A stretch of DNA of 64,000 nucleotides from Stutzerimonas kirkiae (GTDB lineage: Bacteria; Pseudomonadota; Gammaproteobacteria; Pseudomonadales; Pseudomonadaceae). Positions 37,871 through 49,390 of the stretch are shown here, piece by piece (the first letter of the stretch is position 1; each line of letters begins with the position of its first letter). Where the stretch lies: the NCBI RefSeq assembly GCF_004327335.1, contig NZ_QJUO01000018.1, positions 1 to 64,000 on the forward strand, written 5' to 3'. The position numbers and the translations under genes are program-made. The notes below the pieces were generated by a model, which had not been told where the DNA came from, did no database searches, and saw only the letters and a list, made by a program, of their open reading frames with translations.

Positions 37871-38377
37871 TCAGGGAGTCAGTTCGATGGCTTGCCCGCT
37901 GACGATGGTTTCCTCTTCGTAAAGACGCCAGTCCTGTTCACCCTCGCTGCCCAGCAGCTCGATGAAACGGCGGCCGGTCACCGCTTCCTGCATGAAGCCT
38001 TCATAGTCACCGGTTTCACCCTGGGGTTGCAGGACGATGCGACGGTCCTTCTCCGGCTGGGTCGGGGAGATCAGGTTGAGCACCAGTTGCGCCGGGCGGC
38101 TGTCGCCTTCGAGGGTCAGGCGGGCCGTACCGGTTTCTTCGTCGAGCCGCAGCTGTGCCCTGATGCCATGGCGCTCGGCCAGCTTCTCCCGCTCCAGCGA
38201 GGTATTGATGCCCTTGCCCACGTCATAGTAGTTCTCCACCACCAGCGACACCGGGTTGCGGATGGCGATGGTCAGCAGGGCGCTGCCGAGGACCACCGAG
38301 GTCACCAGGATGGCGATGATGAACCAGGCCCAGGGCTGGGTGTACCAACGGGTGACTTGCTCGTTATCGGAACGCAT
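37871..38377 (-). CDS. ccoH: cbb3 oxidase assembly protein CcoH (FixH)
   Basis: A 168-residue protein with one membrane helix ([19 protein letters not shown] near 16-34) and a periplasmic domain with [18 protein letters not shown], the FixH-family signature. CcoH interacts with the oxidase during assembly. The start at MRSDNEQV is chosen because GAGAAAAGGCC lies before it; the frame extends upstream to 38449 into ccoG. It lies between ccoG and ccoI with only 6 bp to ccoI. Confidence 0.92.
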   Translation of the reverse strand: MRSDNEQVTRWYTQPWAWFIIAILVTSVVLGSALLTIAIRNPVSLVVENYYDVGKGINTSLEREKLAERHGIRAQLRLDEETGTARLTLEGDSRPAQLVLNLISPTQPEKDRRIVLQPQGETGDYEGFMQEAVTGRRFIELLGSEGEQDWRLYEEETIVSGQAIELTP

Positions 38378-38390
38378 GTACGGCCTTTTC

Positions 38391-39812
38391 TCAGCGGACG
38401 CTCGGGCCGATGAAGCGGCTGTCGGCGTCGTCGTTGATGGATGCATCATCTGCCGACTGGACGTGGAAGATGATCTCGTTGGTGCTCGATGGCAGTTTCT
38501 CCGGCGCGATGGACAGCTCCACCGCGAAGGTGAGCAGTTCTCCCGCCTCGGCGCGGACCTCCCGGCGCCCTTCGTAGTTCAGGCCATCCAGCCCCGAGGC
38601 GCGGATGCTGAAGGTCTGCGGGTGCTGGGCCTTGTTCATGATCTTCAGGGTGTAGACGTTTTCCACGTAGCCCTTTTCGTTCTCGCGGTAGAGCACGCGG
38701 TCCTTCAGTACATCCAGCTTGACCAGCGGGCGCTCGGCCACGGCATAGGCGAAGACGCCCATCATGGTGACCAGGGCGATAGCATAGCCGATCAGCCGTG
38801 GCCGGATCAGGCGGGTCTTCTGCCCGGACAGGTTGTGTTCGGTGGTGTAGCTGATCAGCCCCTTGGGATAGTGCATCTTCTCCATGATGGCGTCACAGGC
38901 GTCGATACAGGCGGCGCAGCCGATGCATTCGATCTGCAGGCCGTCGCGGATGTCGATGCCGGTGGGGCAGACCTGTACGCACATGGTGCAGTCGATGCAG
39001 TCGCCCAGGCCGGCAGCCTTGTAGTCCGTGTCTTTCTTGCGTGGGCCACGTTTCTCGCCACGGCGCGGGTCGTAGGAAACGATCAGGGTGTCCTTGTCGA
39101 ACATCACACTCTGGAAACGTGCGTAGGGGCACATGTAGATGCACACCTGCTCGCGCAGGTAGCCGGCATTGCCATAGGTGGCCAGGGTGAAGAAGCCGAT
39201 CCAGAAGGCCGCCCAGCCGCCGACCTGCAGGGTCAGCAGGTCGGCCACCAACTCGCGGACAGGCGTGAAGTAGCCGACGAAGGTGATGCCGATCAGCAGC
39301 GAGACGCCGAGCCAGATGGCGTGCTTGGCCGCCTTGCGGGCGAGCTTGCGCCCGGTCATCGGGGCCCTGTCGAGTTTCATGCGCTGGTTGCGATCACCCT
39401 CGGTGATCTTCTCCGCCCACATGAATACCCAGGTGAAGACACTCTGCGGGCAGGTATAGCCGCACCAGACACGACCGGCGAATACGGTGATGAAGAACAG
39501 GCCGAAGGCGCAGATGATCAGCAGCGACGACAGCAGGATGAAGTCCTGTGGCCAGTAGGTGGCGCCGAATATATGGAACTTGCGTTCCGGCAAGTCCCAC
39601 CAGACGGCCTGGCGTCCATTCCATTGCAGCCAGGCCGTGCCGAAGAACAGCAGGAACAGCAGCGCTCCACCCGCCCGGCGCAGGTTGCGGAACAGGCCGG
39701 TGAAGGCGCGGGTGTAGATTTGAGCGCGAGAAGCGTAGAGGTCTAAGGGGGCGGAGGCGTTCTTGGTGTTCGGCGGTGTGACATCCCGAACGGGTATCTG
39801 ATGCTCAGTCAT
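38391..39812 (-). CDS. ccoG: Cupric reductase/assembly protein CcoG (RdxA)
   Basis: A 473-residue membrane protein with five or more helices and two [4Fe-4S] ferredoxin clusters ([12 protein letters not shown] and [12 protein letters not shown]). Membrane motifs with Cys, [12 protein letters not shown] and [13 protein letters not shown], are typical of the NapH/RdxA/CcoG family, and a C-terminal FixG-type Ig domain follows. In Rhodobacter it reduces Cu2+ to Cu+ for oxidase assembly. It opens the ccoGHIS operon 159 bp after ccoP1; a short GC region without a clear promoter lies between. Confidence 0.94.
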   Translation of the reverse strand: MTEHQIPVRDVTPPNTKNASAPLDLYASRAQIYTRAFTGLFRNLRRAGGALLFLLFFGTAWLQWNGRQAVWWDLPERKFHIFGATYWPQDFILLSSLLIICAFGLFFITVFAGRVWCGYTCPQSVFTWVFMWAEKITEGDRNQRMKLDRAPMTGRKLARKAAKHAIWLGVSLLIGITFVGYFTPVRELVADLLTLQVGGWAAFWIGFFTLATYGNAGYLREQVCIYMCPYARFQSVMFDKDTLIVSYDPRRGEKRGPRKKDTDYKAAGLGDCIDCTMCVQVCPTGIDIRDGLQIECIGCAACIDACDAIMEKMHYPKGLISYTTEHNLSGQKTRLIRPRLIGYAIALVTMMGVFAYAVAERPLVKLDVLKDRVLYRENEKGYVENVYTLKIMNKAQHPQTFSIRASGLDGLNYEGRREVRAEAGELLTFAVELSIAPEKLPSSTNEIIFHVQSADDASINDDADSRFIGPSVR

Positions 39813-39971
39813 CTAATGCGTACCACGGCGGAAAGTGGGTGCCCCGGCCGATACGTGCCGACCGGGATCTCTTTGATCCTGCGCCAATGGTACTCCCGAA
39901 AGCCAGGGTGGCTGGTGCGACAGTGCGTCACTGACTACTACACCCTGGGGGGTATTGCACTGAGCGGCGGA

Positions 39972-40889
39972 TCAGTCTTGTGCTTTCCGGGACAGGCTGT
40001 ACACATAGGCGGCGAGCAAATGCACCTTGTCGTTACCCAGGATGTTCTCCTGGGCCGGCATGCGTCCATTGCGCCCGTAGCGAATGGTCTGCTGGATCTG
40101 GGCGAAACTCGAACCGTAGAGCCATACATTGTCGGTCAGGTTCGGTGCGCCGAGCATGGCAAGGCCTTTCCCATCGGAGCCATGGCAGACTACGCAGTTG
40201 CTGGCGAATATGTTTTGACCACGCTCAAGGTCGATGGCGATTCCCTCGGGATTCTCCCGGCCGGACAGGCTGCGCACATAGCCGGTGACATCGCGGATGC
40301 CCTCTTCGCCGATCACATCGCGCCAGGCCGGCATGGTGGCGATGCGGCCATGCTGGATGGTGGTCTTGATGGTGGCCGCATCGCCGCCCCACAGCCAGTC
40401 GTCGTCGGTCAGGTTGGGGAAGCCATAGGCGCCCTTGGCATCCGAGCCGTGGCAGACCGAGCAGTTCGAGGCGAACAGTCGTCCGCCCATCTTCAGTGCC
40501 TGTGGGTCCCTGGCGACTTCCTCCAGCGGCATGGCGGCGTATTTCGCATAGAGCGGCCCGTATTGCTGGCTGGCCTTGTGCATTTCCTTCTGCCAGGCGC
40601 TGGCCTGGGTCCAGCCGTCCTCGTAGCCGGGCAGCAGGCCTTTCCAGTTGCCCAGGCCCGGGTAGAGGGCGAGGTAGCCGAGGGCGAATATGACCGTGCC
40701 GACGAACAGCATGAACCACCACTTGGGCAGCGGGTTGTCGTATTCCTCGATGCCATCGTAGCAATGGCCGACGGTTTCTTCGGTAGCGCCGATGCGTTGC
40801 CCCTTGCGCGTGGCAAGCAGCAGCCATACCAGCGCGGCGATGGTGCCCAGGGTCAGCAGCGTTATGTACCAACTCCAAAACGACGTCAT
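39972..40889 (-). CDS. ccoP: cbb3-type oxidase subunit CcoP (operon 1)
   Basis: A 305-residue membrane-anchored dihaem cytochrome c that passes electrons into the oxidase. Two membrane helices lie in the first 80 residues, with the family box [15 protein letters not shown]. Haem-binding motifs are CSVCH (143-147) and CVVCH (232-236). It matches CcoP2 at 56342 closely in length and layout. Its start is adjacent to ccoQ. It is the last gene of the ccoNOQP operon 1. Confidence 0.96.
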   Translation of the reverse strand: MTSFWSWYITLLTLGTIAALVWLLLATRKGQRIGATEETVGHCYDGIEEYDNPLPKWWFMLFVGTVIFALGYLALYPGLGNWKGLLPGYEDGWTQASAWQKEMHKASQQYGPLYAKYAAMPLEEVARDPQALKMGGRLFASNCSVCHGSDAKGAYGFPNLTDDDWLWGGDAATIKTTIQHGRIATMPAWRDVIGEEGIRDVTGYVRSLSGRENPEGIAIDLERGQNIFASNCVVCHGSDGKGLAMLGAPNLTDNVWLYGSSFAQIQQTIRYGRNGRMPAQENILGNDKVHLLAAYVYSLSRKAQD

Positions 40890-41078
40890 TTACTTTTCTC
40901 CGGATGCTTCTTCTTCATCACGCTTCTTGGGAGCGGGCTCGTCGTCAGCGAAAGGGAGGTTGGCGGCTTCGTCGAAGCTTTTCTTGCGCTTGCTGCTGTA
41001 AGCCCACACCACGATGCCAGTGAAGGCGACGAATACCAGTAGAGTGCCCAAACCGCGAAGAGTCCCGATGTCCATCAT
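40890..41078 (-). CDS. ccoQ: cbb3-type oxidase small subunit CcoQ (operon 1)
   Basis: A 62-residue single-pass membrane protein. The helix VFVAFTGIVVWAYSSKRK and the FDEAANLPFADD motif identify it. CcoQ stabilises the oxidase complex. It is adjacent to ccoP1 and only 3 bp after ccoO1. Operon 2 has no equivalent reading frame between ccoO2 and ccoP2. Confidence 0.94.
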   Translation of the reverse strand: MMDIGTLRGLGTLLVFVAFTGIVVWAYSSKRKKSFDEAANLPFADDEPAPKKRDEEEASGEK

Positions 41079-41081
41079 GCG

Positions 41082-41708
41082 TTACCGTTTATTAGTGAGT
41101 GCAGTGCCGAGCACTTGCAGATAAGCGACCATGGCGTCCATCTCGGTCTTACCCTTGACGGCGTCTCTGGCGCCAGTGATGTCTTCGTCGGTGTAGGGCA
41201 CGCCCAGGGCGCGCAGCGCCTGCATTTTCCTGGCGGTGTCCTTGCCGTCGAGTACGTTTTCCACCAGCCATGGGTAGGCCGGCATTTTCGATTCCGGGAC
41301 CACGTTGCGCGGGTTGTACAGGTGCGCGCGCTGCCAGTCGTCGGAGTAGCGACCGCCTACCCGGGCCAGGTCCGGGCCGCGACGGTTGGAACCCCACAGG
41401 AAGGGGTGGTCGTAGACGCTCTCGCCAGCGACCGAGTAGTGCCCGTAGCGTTCGGTCTCGGCGCGGAACGGGCGGATCATCTGGGTGTGGCAACCGACGC
41501 AGCCTTCCTTGATATAGATGTCGCGGCCTTCCAGTTCCAGCGCGGTGTAGGGCTTCATGCCCGCCACCGGCTCGTTGACCACGTCCTGGAAGAACAGCGG
41601 GACGATTTGCGTCAGGCCACCGATGCTCACGGCGAAGACCATCAGAATGGCCATCAGGCCGATGTTCTTCTCGATTTTCTCGTGCTTGGTCTCGTTATGC
41701 GTTGTCAT
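41082..41708 (-). CDS. ccoO: cbb3-type oxidase subunit CcoO (operon 1)
   Basis: A 208-residue monohaem cytochrome c with one N-terminal membrane helix and the haem motif CVGCH (residues 70-74). It shuttles electrons between CcoP and CcoN. The DNA of residues 1-105, roughly 41395-41700, is almost identical, including silent sites, to ccoO2 at 57674-57979, while the C-terminal third differs more. Confidence 0.96.
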   Translation of the reverse strand: MTTHNETKHEKIEKNIGLMAILMVFAVSIGGLTQIVPLFFQDVVNEPVAGMKPYTALELEGRDIYIKEGCVGCHTQMIRPFRAETERYGHYSVAGESVYDHPFLWGSNRRGPDLARVGGRYSDDWQRAHLYNPRNVVPESKMPAYPWLVENVLDGKDTARKMQALRALGVPYTDEDITGARDAVKGKTEMDAMVAYLQVLGTALTNKR

Positions 41709-41722
41709 TTCTGCTCGGTTCC

Positions 41723-43600
<1,878 letters not shown>

Positions 43601-45493
43601 TTACTCGGTGATGCGCAGTTCGGTCAGGGAGTTGGCGATGGAGGCGAACGCGGCGGCCAGGTTGCCGACGTTGGAGGCATCATAGTAATAGCCGGCCTGG
43701 GCGCCGCTGGAGCAGCCCTGCATCAGGTCCTTGGTCTGGTCGTTGACGCCGCTGCCCAGCACCACGGTATAGAGGATGATGCCTTGCGCCTTGATGTTGG
43801 CGCACAGTTCGTCGGTCAGTTCATTGAGGGTGGGGTTGCCGTATTGCCAGTCCTCCTGGCCGCCGCTGTTGCCTGCATACAACTGGCCGTAGGGGCTGAG
43901 CCGGGTGTCGCTGTTCTGCAGCTCGGCCTTGCTGCCCACCCGCAACGAGTTGAAGTCGGAGCGGCTGGCGTACATGCAATAGGCGCCGCAATTGAAATAA
44001 TGGTTGTCGTCGTTCAGGCCGCTGGCTGGCAGGCTGAGGGTATCGCTGCGCGTTCCCGTTTCCGTGCTGCAGGACTGGCCCTGGCGGTTGCATATCCTGG
44101 CCCGGTAGCTGTAGCCGAGGGTATAGCTGCCGGTGATATTGCGTTCGCCGTCGATGGCCACGCCATTGTCATACCTGCTGCCGTTGTCCCAGTTGGGGTC
44201 CAGGCCATTGTTGCCGTCGGTCAGCAGCACGATGATCTTGTTCAGCCCGGCCTCGGCGTCGCGTGGCTTGGCCTCGTCGCCCCAGCCATCGCTGCCGCGC
44301 CAGGCGGGGTCGAGCATGCGCCAGCCCCACAGCAGTCCGAGCGGGATGATGGTGCCGCCGTCGATCCGTAGCGCGTCGATCTTGGCGTTCAGTCCATCCC
44401 TGGCGTTGTCCAGGAAGGTCATCGCCCTGGCCGCCTGGCAGAAACGGTAGCGCGTGCCGGTAGCGCTGAGGTACAGCCAGTCGGGGTTGAAGGCGAACTG
44501 CGGTACCAGGTTGCCGCTGCCGTCGAGATCGACGCGGATCGCCCGTTTGCCGCTGATGCTGGGTGCGGGAGAGTCGAGGACCTGGAATTCGCTTACCACC
44601 TGGTTGTAGCCGAGGCCCCTGTCGTTGGCATAGCGCTGCTTCAGTTGCTCGGTACCGACCAGGCCGTTGGCACTGCTCAGGGTACCCACCGTCATCAGCG
44701 GTTCGAACAGTCCCGGCGGCTCTCCCGGCTCCGCGTTGAAACGGCCGGATGCATAGGGCTCCACCACGCAGCCGCCCCAGATGTCGCCCGCCTGGATATA
44801 GGGATAGGCCTGTGCCTGTTCCGTCAGCCAGTGGCTGCGTTGCGGGCCGACATAGACGGTGTCGGCGAAGGGCACGATGCCGATGAAGGTCCGTTCAAGG
44901 TTATCGGCGTTCCGCGCCGAATCCAGCAATGTGCTGACCAGGTTTTTCGACTCGGTCTTCAGTGTGTCGAACTTGGTGCCCTCCATCGATCCGGTGAGAT
45001 CCAGCGCCAGCACCATTTCCAGGTCGCTGCGGGTGCGGCGCTCAGCCTGGTTGCTGGCCGCCAGCCTGAACGCGCTGCGCCGCATCAGGCCGCTGACCAG
45101 CAATGGCAGGTTGCCGTCGGCGCGCATGCGGATGCGCTCCGCGCTGTCGTCGGCGCTGGCCGGCAGGTAGGTGATCATCAGGTCGTCGGTGGCGATGTCG
45201 CTGCCCAGGTAGCCCTTGGGCATATTGCTGGCGAAGTAGCTGCGGGCGTCGTCTTTCCAGCTCGTTTCGGCATCGGAGCCGGGCGTCGGAGTATGGGTGT
45301 CCAGCCGCCGTCCCGCCGAGATCACCGTGCTGTCCAGGGCGTTCTGCAGCTTGCCCTGCGCCATGCTGTAGCGGATGAAGTCGAGCGCGCCGACCAGCAT
45401 CAGCACGATCAGCGGCAGGCACAGCAGGCAGGTCAGCGCCACCGCGCCACGCTGGTCGCGGCACAGGTGGGGCAAGGTGCGTGGCGCGCTCAT
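43601..45493 (-). CDS. tadG: Tad pilus protein TadG (vWA domain)
   Basis: A 630-residue protein with an N-terminal TadE-like membrane helix (RGAVALTCLLCLPLIVLMLVG in two parts) and a large von Willebrand factor A domain. The metal site is DLTGS (Asp165, Thr167, Ser169), and IIVLLTDGNNG is the second signature. TadG is required for pilus assembly. It is the last gene of the cluster and ends 20 bp from repeat B. It is preceded by tadF at a 31-bp gap. Confidence 0.88.
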   Translation of the reverse strand: MSAPRTLPHLCRDQRGAVALTCLLCLPLIVLMLVGALDFIRYSMAQGKLQNALDSTVISAGRRLDTHTPTPGSDAETSWKDDARSYFASNMPKGYLGSDIATDDLMITYLPASADDSAERIRMRADGNLPLLVSGLMRRSAFRLAASNQAERRTRSDLEMVLALDLTGSMEGTKFDTLKTESKNLVSTLLDSARNADNLERTFIGIVPFADTVYVGPQRSHWLTEQAQAYPYIQAGDIWGGCVVEPYASGRFNAEPGEPPGLFEPLMTVGTLSSANGLVGTEQLKQRYANDRGLGYNQVVSEFQVLDSPAPSISGKRAIRVDLDGSGNLVPQFAFNPDWLYLSATGTRYRFCQAARAMTFLDNARDGLNAKIDALRIDGGTIIPLGLLWGWRMLDPAWRGSDGWGDEAKPRDAEAGLNKIIVLLTDGNNGLDPNWDNGSRYDNGVAIDGERNITGSYTLGYSYRARICNRQGQSCSTETGTRSDTLSLPASGLNDDNHYFNCGAYCMYASRSDFNSLRVGSKAELQNSDTRLSPYGQLYAGNSGGQEDWQYGNPTLNELTDELCANIKAQGIILYTVVLGSGVNDQTKDLMQGCSSGAQAGYYYDASNVGNLAAAFASIANSLTELRITE

Positions 45494-45524
45494 GGGGCCT
45501 CCTTTGCCATTGCGGCGGCTAGAT

Positions 45525-46157
45525 TCACTGCAGCGCCTGCAGCGAGGTGAAGCGCGGGCGCTGGAACACCCGGCTGGCGATGGTTCTTTCGCCGCCCAGG
45601 CTCTGCCAGAAGGCCGTGCTCATGGAAAACGGCCTGTAGTCGTAAAAGACCTCCACCACGACCATGGTGTCGCCGGTCGAGGCTTGCGGGAAGCCGCTCG
45701 GTGGATCGAGCCGCGACGCCAGCCTGGCCAGGTTGGCGCTGCCCTGGTAGGCCCTCTGCCAGCGCTGCTGTTCTTCCCAGGCCGGCGTAGCATCGTCCGC
45801 AAGGGTTTGCGTGGCGAACAGGCTGATGACCAGGCCGCCGCCCTCGCGGTAGCCGAGAGGCTGCAACAGGTCCGGCGCCAGGGCGCCATAGGTGCAGATA
45901 TGGTCAGAGAGGTCGCAGTCGCCGCCATCCACCAGTTGCCGCTGCATGGCGACACTGTTGGCGATCATGAATGCCGCACGGTCCACCACCGACACGGCCC
46001 GGTAGTAGCTGTAGAGTTCCCAGGCGCCAATGCCGGCGAACAGCCCCAGTGGCAGCAGCAGCGCCGCTTCTATCGCCACCGAGCCGCCGCTGGCGAGGCC
46101 GAGGCGGCGCAGGGCGCTGCGTCGCCAGAGCCTGCCAAGACGGGAGAGGTTTTTCAT
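45525..46157 (-). CDS. tadF: Minor pilin-like protein TadF
   Basis: A 210-residue TadE/F-family minor pseudopilin with the leader motif GGSVAIEAALLLPLGLFAG. The prepilin-like site lies before SVAIE, with the Glu typical of the processing motif. The rest is a soluble domain with Cys residues (GDCDLSDHIC). It lies between tadE and tadG. Assignment as TadF rather than TadE is by order. Confidence 0.78.
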   Translation of the reverse strand: MKNLSRLGRLWRRSALRRLGLASGGSVAIEAALLLPLGLFAGIGAWELYSYYRAVSVVDRAAFMIANSVAMQRQLVDGGDCDLSDHICTYGALAPDLLQPLGYREGGGLVISLFATQTLADDATPAWEEQQRWQRAYQGSANLARLASRLDPPSGFPQASTGDTMVVVEVFYDYRPFSMSTAFWQSLGGERTIASRVFQRPRFTSLQALQ

Positions 46158-46167
46158 CGCGCTGCCC

Positions 46168-46653
46168 TCAGGGTTCGTTCTGGATCAGCACCACGCGTTC
46201 GAAGCGCAGCCGGTCGCCGCCCAGCCAACCGATGAAGCCGGTCAGCCCGGCGCGATCGAAGCCCAGGCGGTAGATCACCATGTCGCCGCGTTCGCCGGTG
46301 TCGCAGACGGGCTGGTAGTCCTCGCCCACCTCGTCGAACGCGTTGTTCGCGCCCGGCGTATAGACCTTGGCATCGATGCGCATGCTGGCGGCGTCCACCC
46401 AGTGCGCCAGGGTATCGCTCATCACCTTGCGCACCTGCGGGCCGCAATCGCCATCCAGCCGCAGGCGCCCCAGGCGCGCGACCTGGTTGGCGGCGACGTC
46501 CAGGTGCGCGTCCGCCAGCATGATGACCGATATCTCGACGACGACGAACAGCACGCCGAACAGCAACGGCGCCACCAGGGCGAATTCCAGCGCCGTCACG
46601 CCACGCCGGTCGCCGGCCAGGCGCCGCAGGCTATTGCGCGATCGCCGTTGCAT
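46168..46653 (-). CDS. tadE: Minor pilin-like protein TadE
   Basis: A 161-residue pseudopilin with RRGVTALEFALVAPLLFGVL near the start; TALEF is the processing motif read by the Tad prepilin peptidase. The soluble C-terminal part has two Cys (GDCGP and PVCDTG) that could form a disulfide. It overlaps tadD by 23 bp, typical of the locus. Confidence 0.8.
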   Translation of the reverse strand: MQRRSRNSLRRLAGDRRGVTALEFALVAPLLFGVLFVVVEISVIMLADAHLDVAANQVARLGRLRLDGDCGPQVRKVMSDTLAHWVDAASMRIDAKVYTPGANNAFDEVGEDYQPVCDTGERGDMVIYRLGFDRAGLTGFIGWLGGDRLRFERVVLIQNEP

Positions 46654-47437
46654 CGGGCACCTCGCTGAGCTGGCGCAGGTAGCGGTAGAACGCCAGGTTG
46701 TCCTGTACCCGGTCGCGGGATTGATTGCCCGCGAGGACTTCCTCGGCGGCCTCGTCGCGCCCGAGCAGGCCGTAGGCCAGCGCCAGGTTGTCGCGTTCCT
46801 GCGGCAACTGGCCGGACAGGCCCTGGGTGCCCAGCAGTATGTTCACGGCCTCGCGCGGCTTGCCGTCCAGTGCCAGCGACAGGCCGAGGTTGTTGCGCAG
46901 GGCGGCGTCGTCGGGATAGCGCGCGAGGCCCTGGCGGTAGATGCGTTGCGCCTGCCGCGGGTCGCCGCCCAGGTCATGGGCCACGCCCAGGCCGGCGAGG
47001 GCCTGCGGGTGGTCCGCGAAGCGGGCGAGGATCGCCTCGAAACGGGCGATGGCCTCGGGCAGCCGGCGCTGGCGCAGCAGGATACGCGCTTGCCCCAATT
47101 GGCTGGCGGGGTTCTCCGGCGCCAGCCGTTGCGCGGTGGCGTAGGCATCGTTGGCGGCGGCCAGGGTGCCCATCAGGAAGCGGGTATCCGCCAGGCCCAG
47201 CCAGACCGAGGCGACCTCGGGGTTCTTCCGCGCCAGCCGTTCGTAGAGTGACAGCGCGAGGTCGAGGTCGCCGCTTTGCAGCGCGCTGCCGGCGATGCGC
47301 AATTCGCCGGCCTCCAGTCGTTGCGCGGCCTGTTCGAGCGAGCCATCGGTGTGCAGCGCCGGGCTGCGCAGGCCGGCGCAGCCGGCCAGTTGCAGTACCA
47401 GCAGCAGGAGCGCCAGTATGCGATATCGCTCTGTCAT
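46631..47437 (-). CDS. tadD: TPR lipoprotein TadD
   Basis: A 268-residue lipoprotein with signal peptide and lipobox (LAGC, Cys20), followed by TPR repeats such as LSLYERLARKNPEVASVWLG and LGVAHDLGGDPRQAQRIYRQ. TadD is thought to help the RcpA secretin reach the outer membrane. Ends at 46631 and is overlapped by tadE. Confidence 0.85.
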   Translation of the reverse strand: MTERYRILALLLLVLQLAGCAGLRSPALHTDGSLEQAAQRLEAGELRIAGSALQSGDLDLALSLYERLARKNPEVASVWLGLADTRFLMGTLAAANDAYATAQRLAPENPASQLGQARILLRQRRLPEAIARFEAILARFADHPQALAGLGVAHDLGGDPRQAQRIYRQGLARYPDDAALRNNLGLSLALDGKPREAVNILLGTQGLSGQLPQERDNLALAYGLLGRDEAAEEVLAGNQSRDRVQDNLAFYRYLRQLSEVPDATAIAQ

Positions 47438-47454
47438 TGGCTTTTCCTCCGGGG

Positions 47455-48405
47455 TTATCCCTGGCTACCGAAAAACGCAGCCAGCCCCAGTACCGCAGGG
47501 CCGGCCGCCACGATCAGGACGGTTGGCAGGATGAACAGCATCATCGGCAGGGTGATTTTCACCGCCAGCTTGGCGGCCGCCTCTTCCAGCCGCATCATGC
47601 GCGCGGTGCGTTCCGAGGCGGCGAGGATGCGCAGCGCCTGGGTGATCGCGGTGCCGTACTGGCGCGATTGCAGCAGGGTATTGACCAGTGAGTTCATGGA
47701 TTCCAGCCCGGTGCGCCGCGCCAGGTTCTGCAGCACCCGTTCGGTGTCGCTGCTGAGTTGCAGCTCGCTGGAGGTCAGCCCCAGTTCCTCGCCCAGCGCC
47801 GGGCAGACCGAAGTCATTTCCTCGGCGACGCGGGCGATCGCGCTGTTCAGCCCGAGCCCGGCGTTGCTGCAGATCACCAGCAGGTCGAGGGCATCCGGCA
47901 GGCTTCGTTCGATGGCGCGTTGGCGTCGTACCACCAGCCGATCCAGCAGCAGGCGGGGCAGCAGCAGGCCAAGGTAGATCGCCAGCAGGCAGAGCAGCGC
48001 GGCATACAGCCGGTTGTCGCCCAGCAACGGCCAGACGAACAGCAGTACCAGCGCCACGCACAGGCACATGCAGAGCAAGGCCAGCGCGGTGACCACCATG
48101 ATCGCCTGCGGGCCGCGGAAGCCGGCGCGCAGCAGTTTTTCCGCGACCTCCATGCGTTGCGCCATGCTCAGCAGCGGCACACGCTGGCCGATGCCGCGCA
48201 GCACCGCCAGCAGCCGCTGCGCGAGAAGGTGGCGTTGCCAGTGGCTGGCGGCCAGTCGCGGCGGCTGCTGGCTCTTGCGCTGCACTTCGCAGCGCATCCG
48301 TTCGAGCAACCTGGCCCGCCGCCCGGCGCGGGCATACAGGTAGAGGGCGCCGCCAAGCGATGCGCAGAACAGCGACAGCAGGGAAAGCAGGTTCAGTAGC
48401 GGCAT
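47455..48405 (-). CDS. tadC: Tad secretion system inner-membrane protein TadC
   Basis: A 316-residue T2SF-type membrane protein that pairs with TadB to form the inner-membrane platform. Membrane helices lie near the start, middle (about residues 105-145) and end. The segment RSLPDALDLLVICSNAGLGLNSAI and LQSRQYGTAITQALRILA are typical. It follows tadB after 1 bp. Confidence 0.88.
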   Translation of the reverse strand: MPLLNLLSLLSLFCASLGGALYLYARAGRRARLLERMRCEVQRKSQQPPRLAASHWQRHLLAQRLLAVLRGIGQRVPLLSMAQRMEVAEKLLRAGFRGPQAIMVVTALALLCMCLCVALVLLFVWPLLGDNRLYAALLCLLAIYLGLLLPRLLLDRLVVRRQRAIERSLPDALDLLVICSNAGLGLNSAIARVAEEMTSVCPALGEELGLTSSELQLSSDTERVLQNLARRTGLESMNSLVNTLLQSRQYGTAITQALRILAASERTARMMRLEEAAAKLAVKITLPMMLFILPTVLIVAAGPAVLGLAAFFGSQG

Positions 48406-48406
48406 C

Positions 48407-49390
48407 TCATACCTCCAGCCGCGCGATGCGCTGGATCGACAGCACGCCCAGCGCCAGCATGACAGCCGCCAGCCACAGCAGCTCCTGCCCGGCCTCGCTG
48501 GAGAACAGCACGCCGACGTAGTCGGGGCTCAGCAGGAACAGCGAGCCGGCGATGAAAAACGGCAAGGCGGCCAGGATCATGCCGGAGAGCCTGCCTTCCG
48601 CCGTCATCGCCCGGGTCTTCAGGCGCAGGTCGCGGCGGGTGCGGATGATCGTGGCCAGGTTGCCCAGGGCTTCCACCAGCGAGCCGCCGGTATCCCGTTG
48701 CAGCGCCAGGCATACGGCGAAGAAGGCGAAATCGGGCAGTTCGATGCGCAGCAGCGCTTCGTCCATGACATTCTGGATGTCGTTGCCCAGCACCAGGCTG
48801 TGGCCCATGCGCGCGAACTCCGGGCCGAGTGGGGCGGCGAACTGCGCCCCGACGTTGCGGATCGACTGGGTGACCGGAATCCCCGCCTGGCTGGCGCGGG
48901 TGATGCTGTCCATCGCCTCCGGCAACTGGTCGAGGAACCTGAGCTGGAAGTTCGCCAGCAGCTTGCGGTAGACCGCCACGGCCGTCAGCAGCGGGGCGGC
49001 GAACAGCGCCAGGGCGATGCTCCAGGGGTTGAGCGGCAACCAGCCGAATGCCATCAGCGCGACCGCCCCCAGCAGCGGCGCGGCGGCGGCCACGAGCAGC
49101 AGCCGGTAGCCACGCCGGCCGCCGAGCGTGTCCAGCCGGTTGAGGTAGTAGCCCAGGCTGCCCATGGCCTGGTGGCGCTGGCGCCGCCGCGCCTCGGCCC
49201 GGGCCTGGGCAAGTTCCTGGAGAATTTTCTGCCGGGAAACGTCGCACGACTCGCTGAGCAGCCCTTGCAGCCGCTGCTGGATGCGCGCCGCCGGGCGCTG
49301 GCGCAGGGCGTCGCGCAGCACGCCGAGTGCCAGCCCCAGCAGTACGCAGGCGAGAAAGGTGGCCAGCATGACGATATCCGCGCGGCTCAT
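48407..49390 (-). CDS. tadB: Tad secretion system inner-membrane protein TadB
   Basis: A 327-residue T2SF-type platform protein. It has QLPEAMDSITRASQAGIPVTQSI and LRDLRLKTRAMTAEGRLSG-like segments and four membrane helices. Its start overlaps the tadA stop by 4 bp, so translation is coupled to the motor protein. Confidence 0.88.
   Translation of the reverse strand: MSRADIVMLATFLACVLLGLALGVLRDALRQRPAARIQQRLQGLLSESCDVSRQKILQELAQARAEARRRQRHQAMGSLGYYLNRLDTLGGRRGYRLLLVAAAAPLLGAVALMAFGWLPLNPWSIALALFAAPLLTAVAVYRKLLANFQLRFLDQLPEAMDSITRASQAGIPVTQSIRNVGAQFAAPLGPEFARMGHSLVLGNDIQNVMDEALLRIELPDFAFFAVCLALQRDTGGSLVEALGNLATIIRTRRDLRLKTRAMTAEGRLSGMILAALPFFIAGSLFLLSPDYVGVLFSSEAGQELLWLAAVMLALGVLSIQRIARLEV

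Noticed and set aside
39813-39971. Anr box between ccoP1 and ccoG
   Set aside because: Only a TTTGATCC half-site occurs; the second half does not fit.
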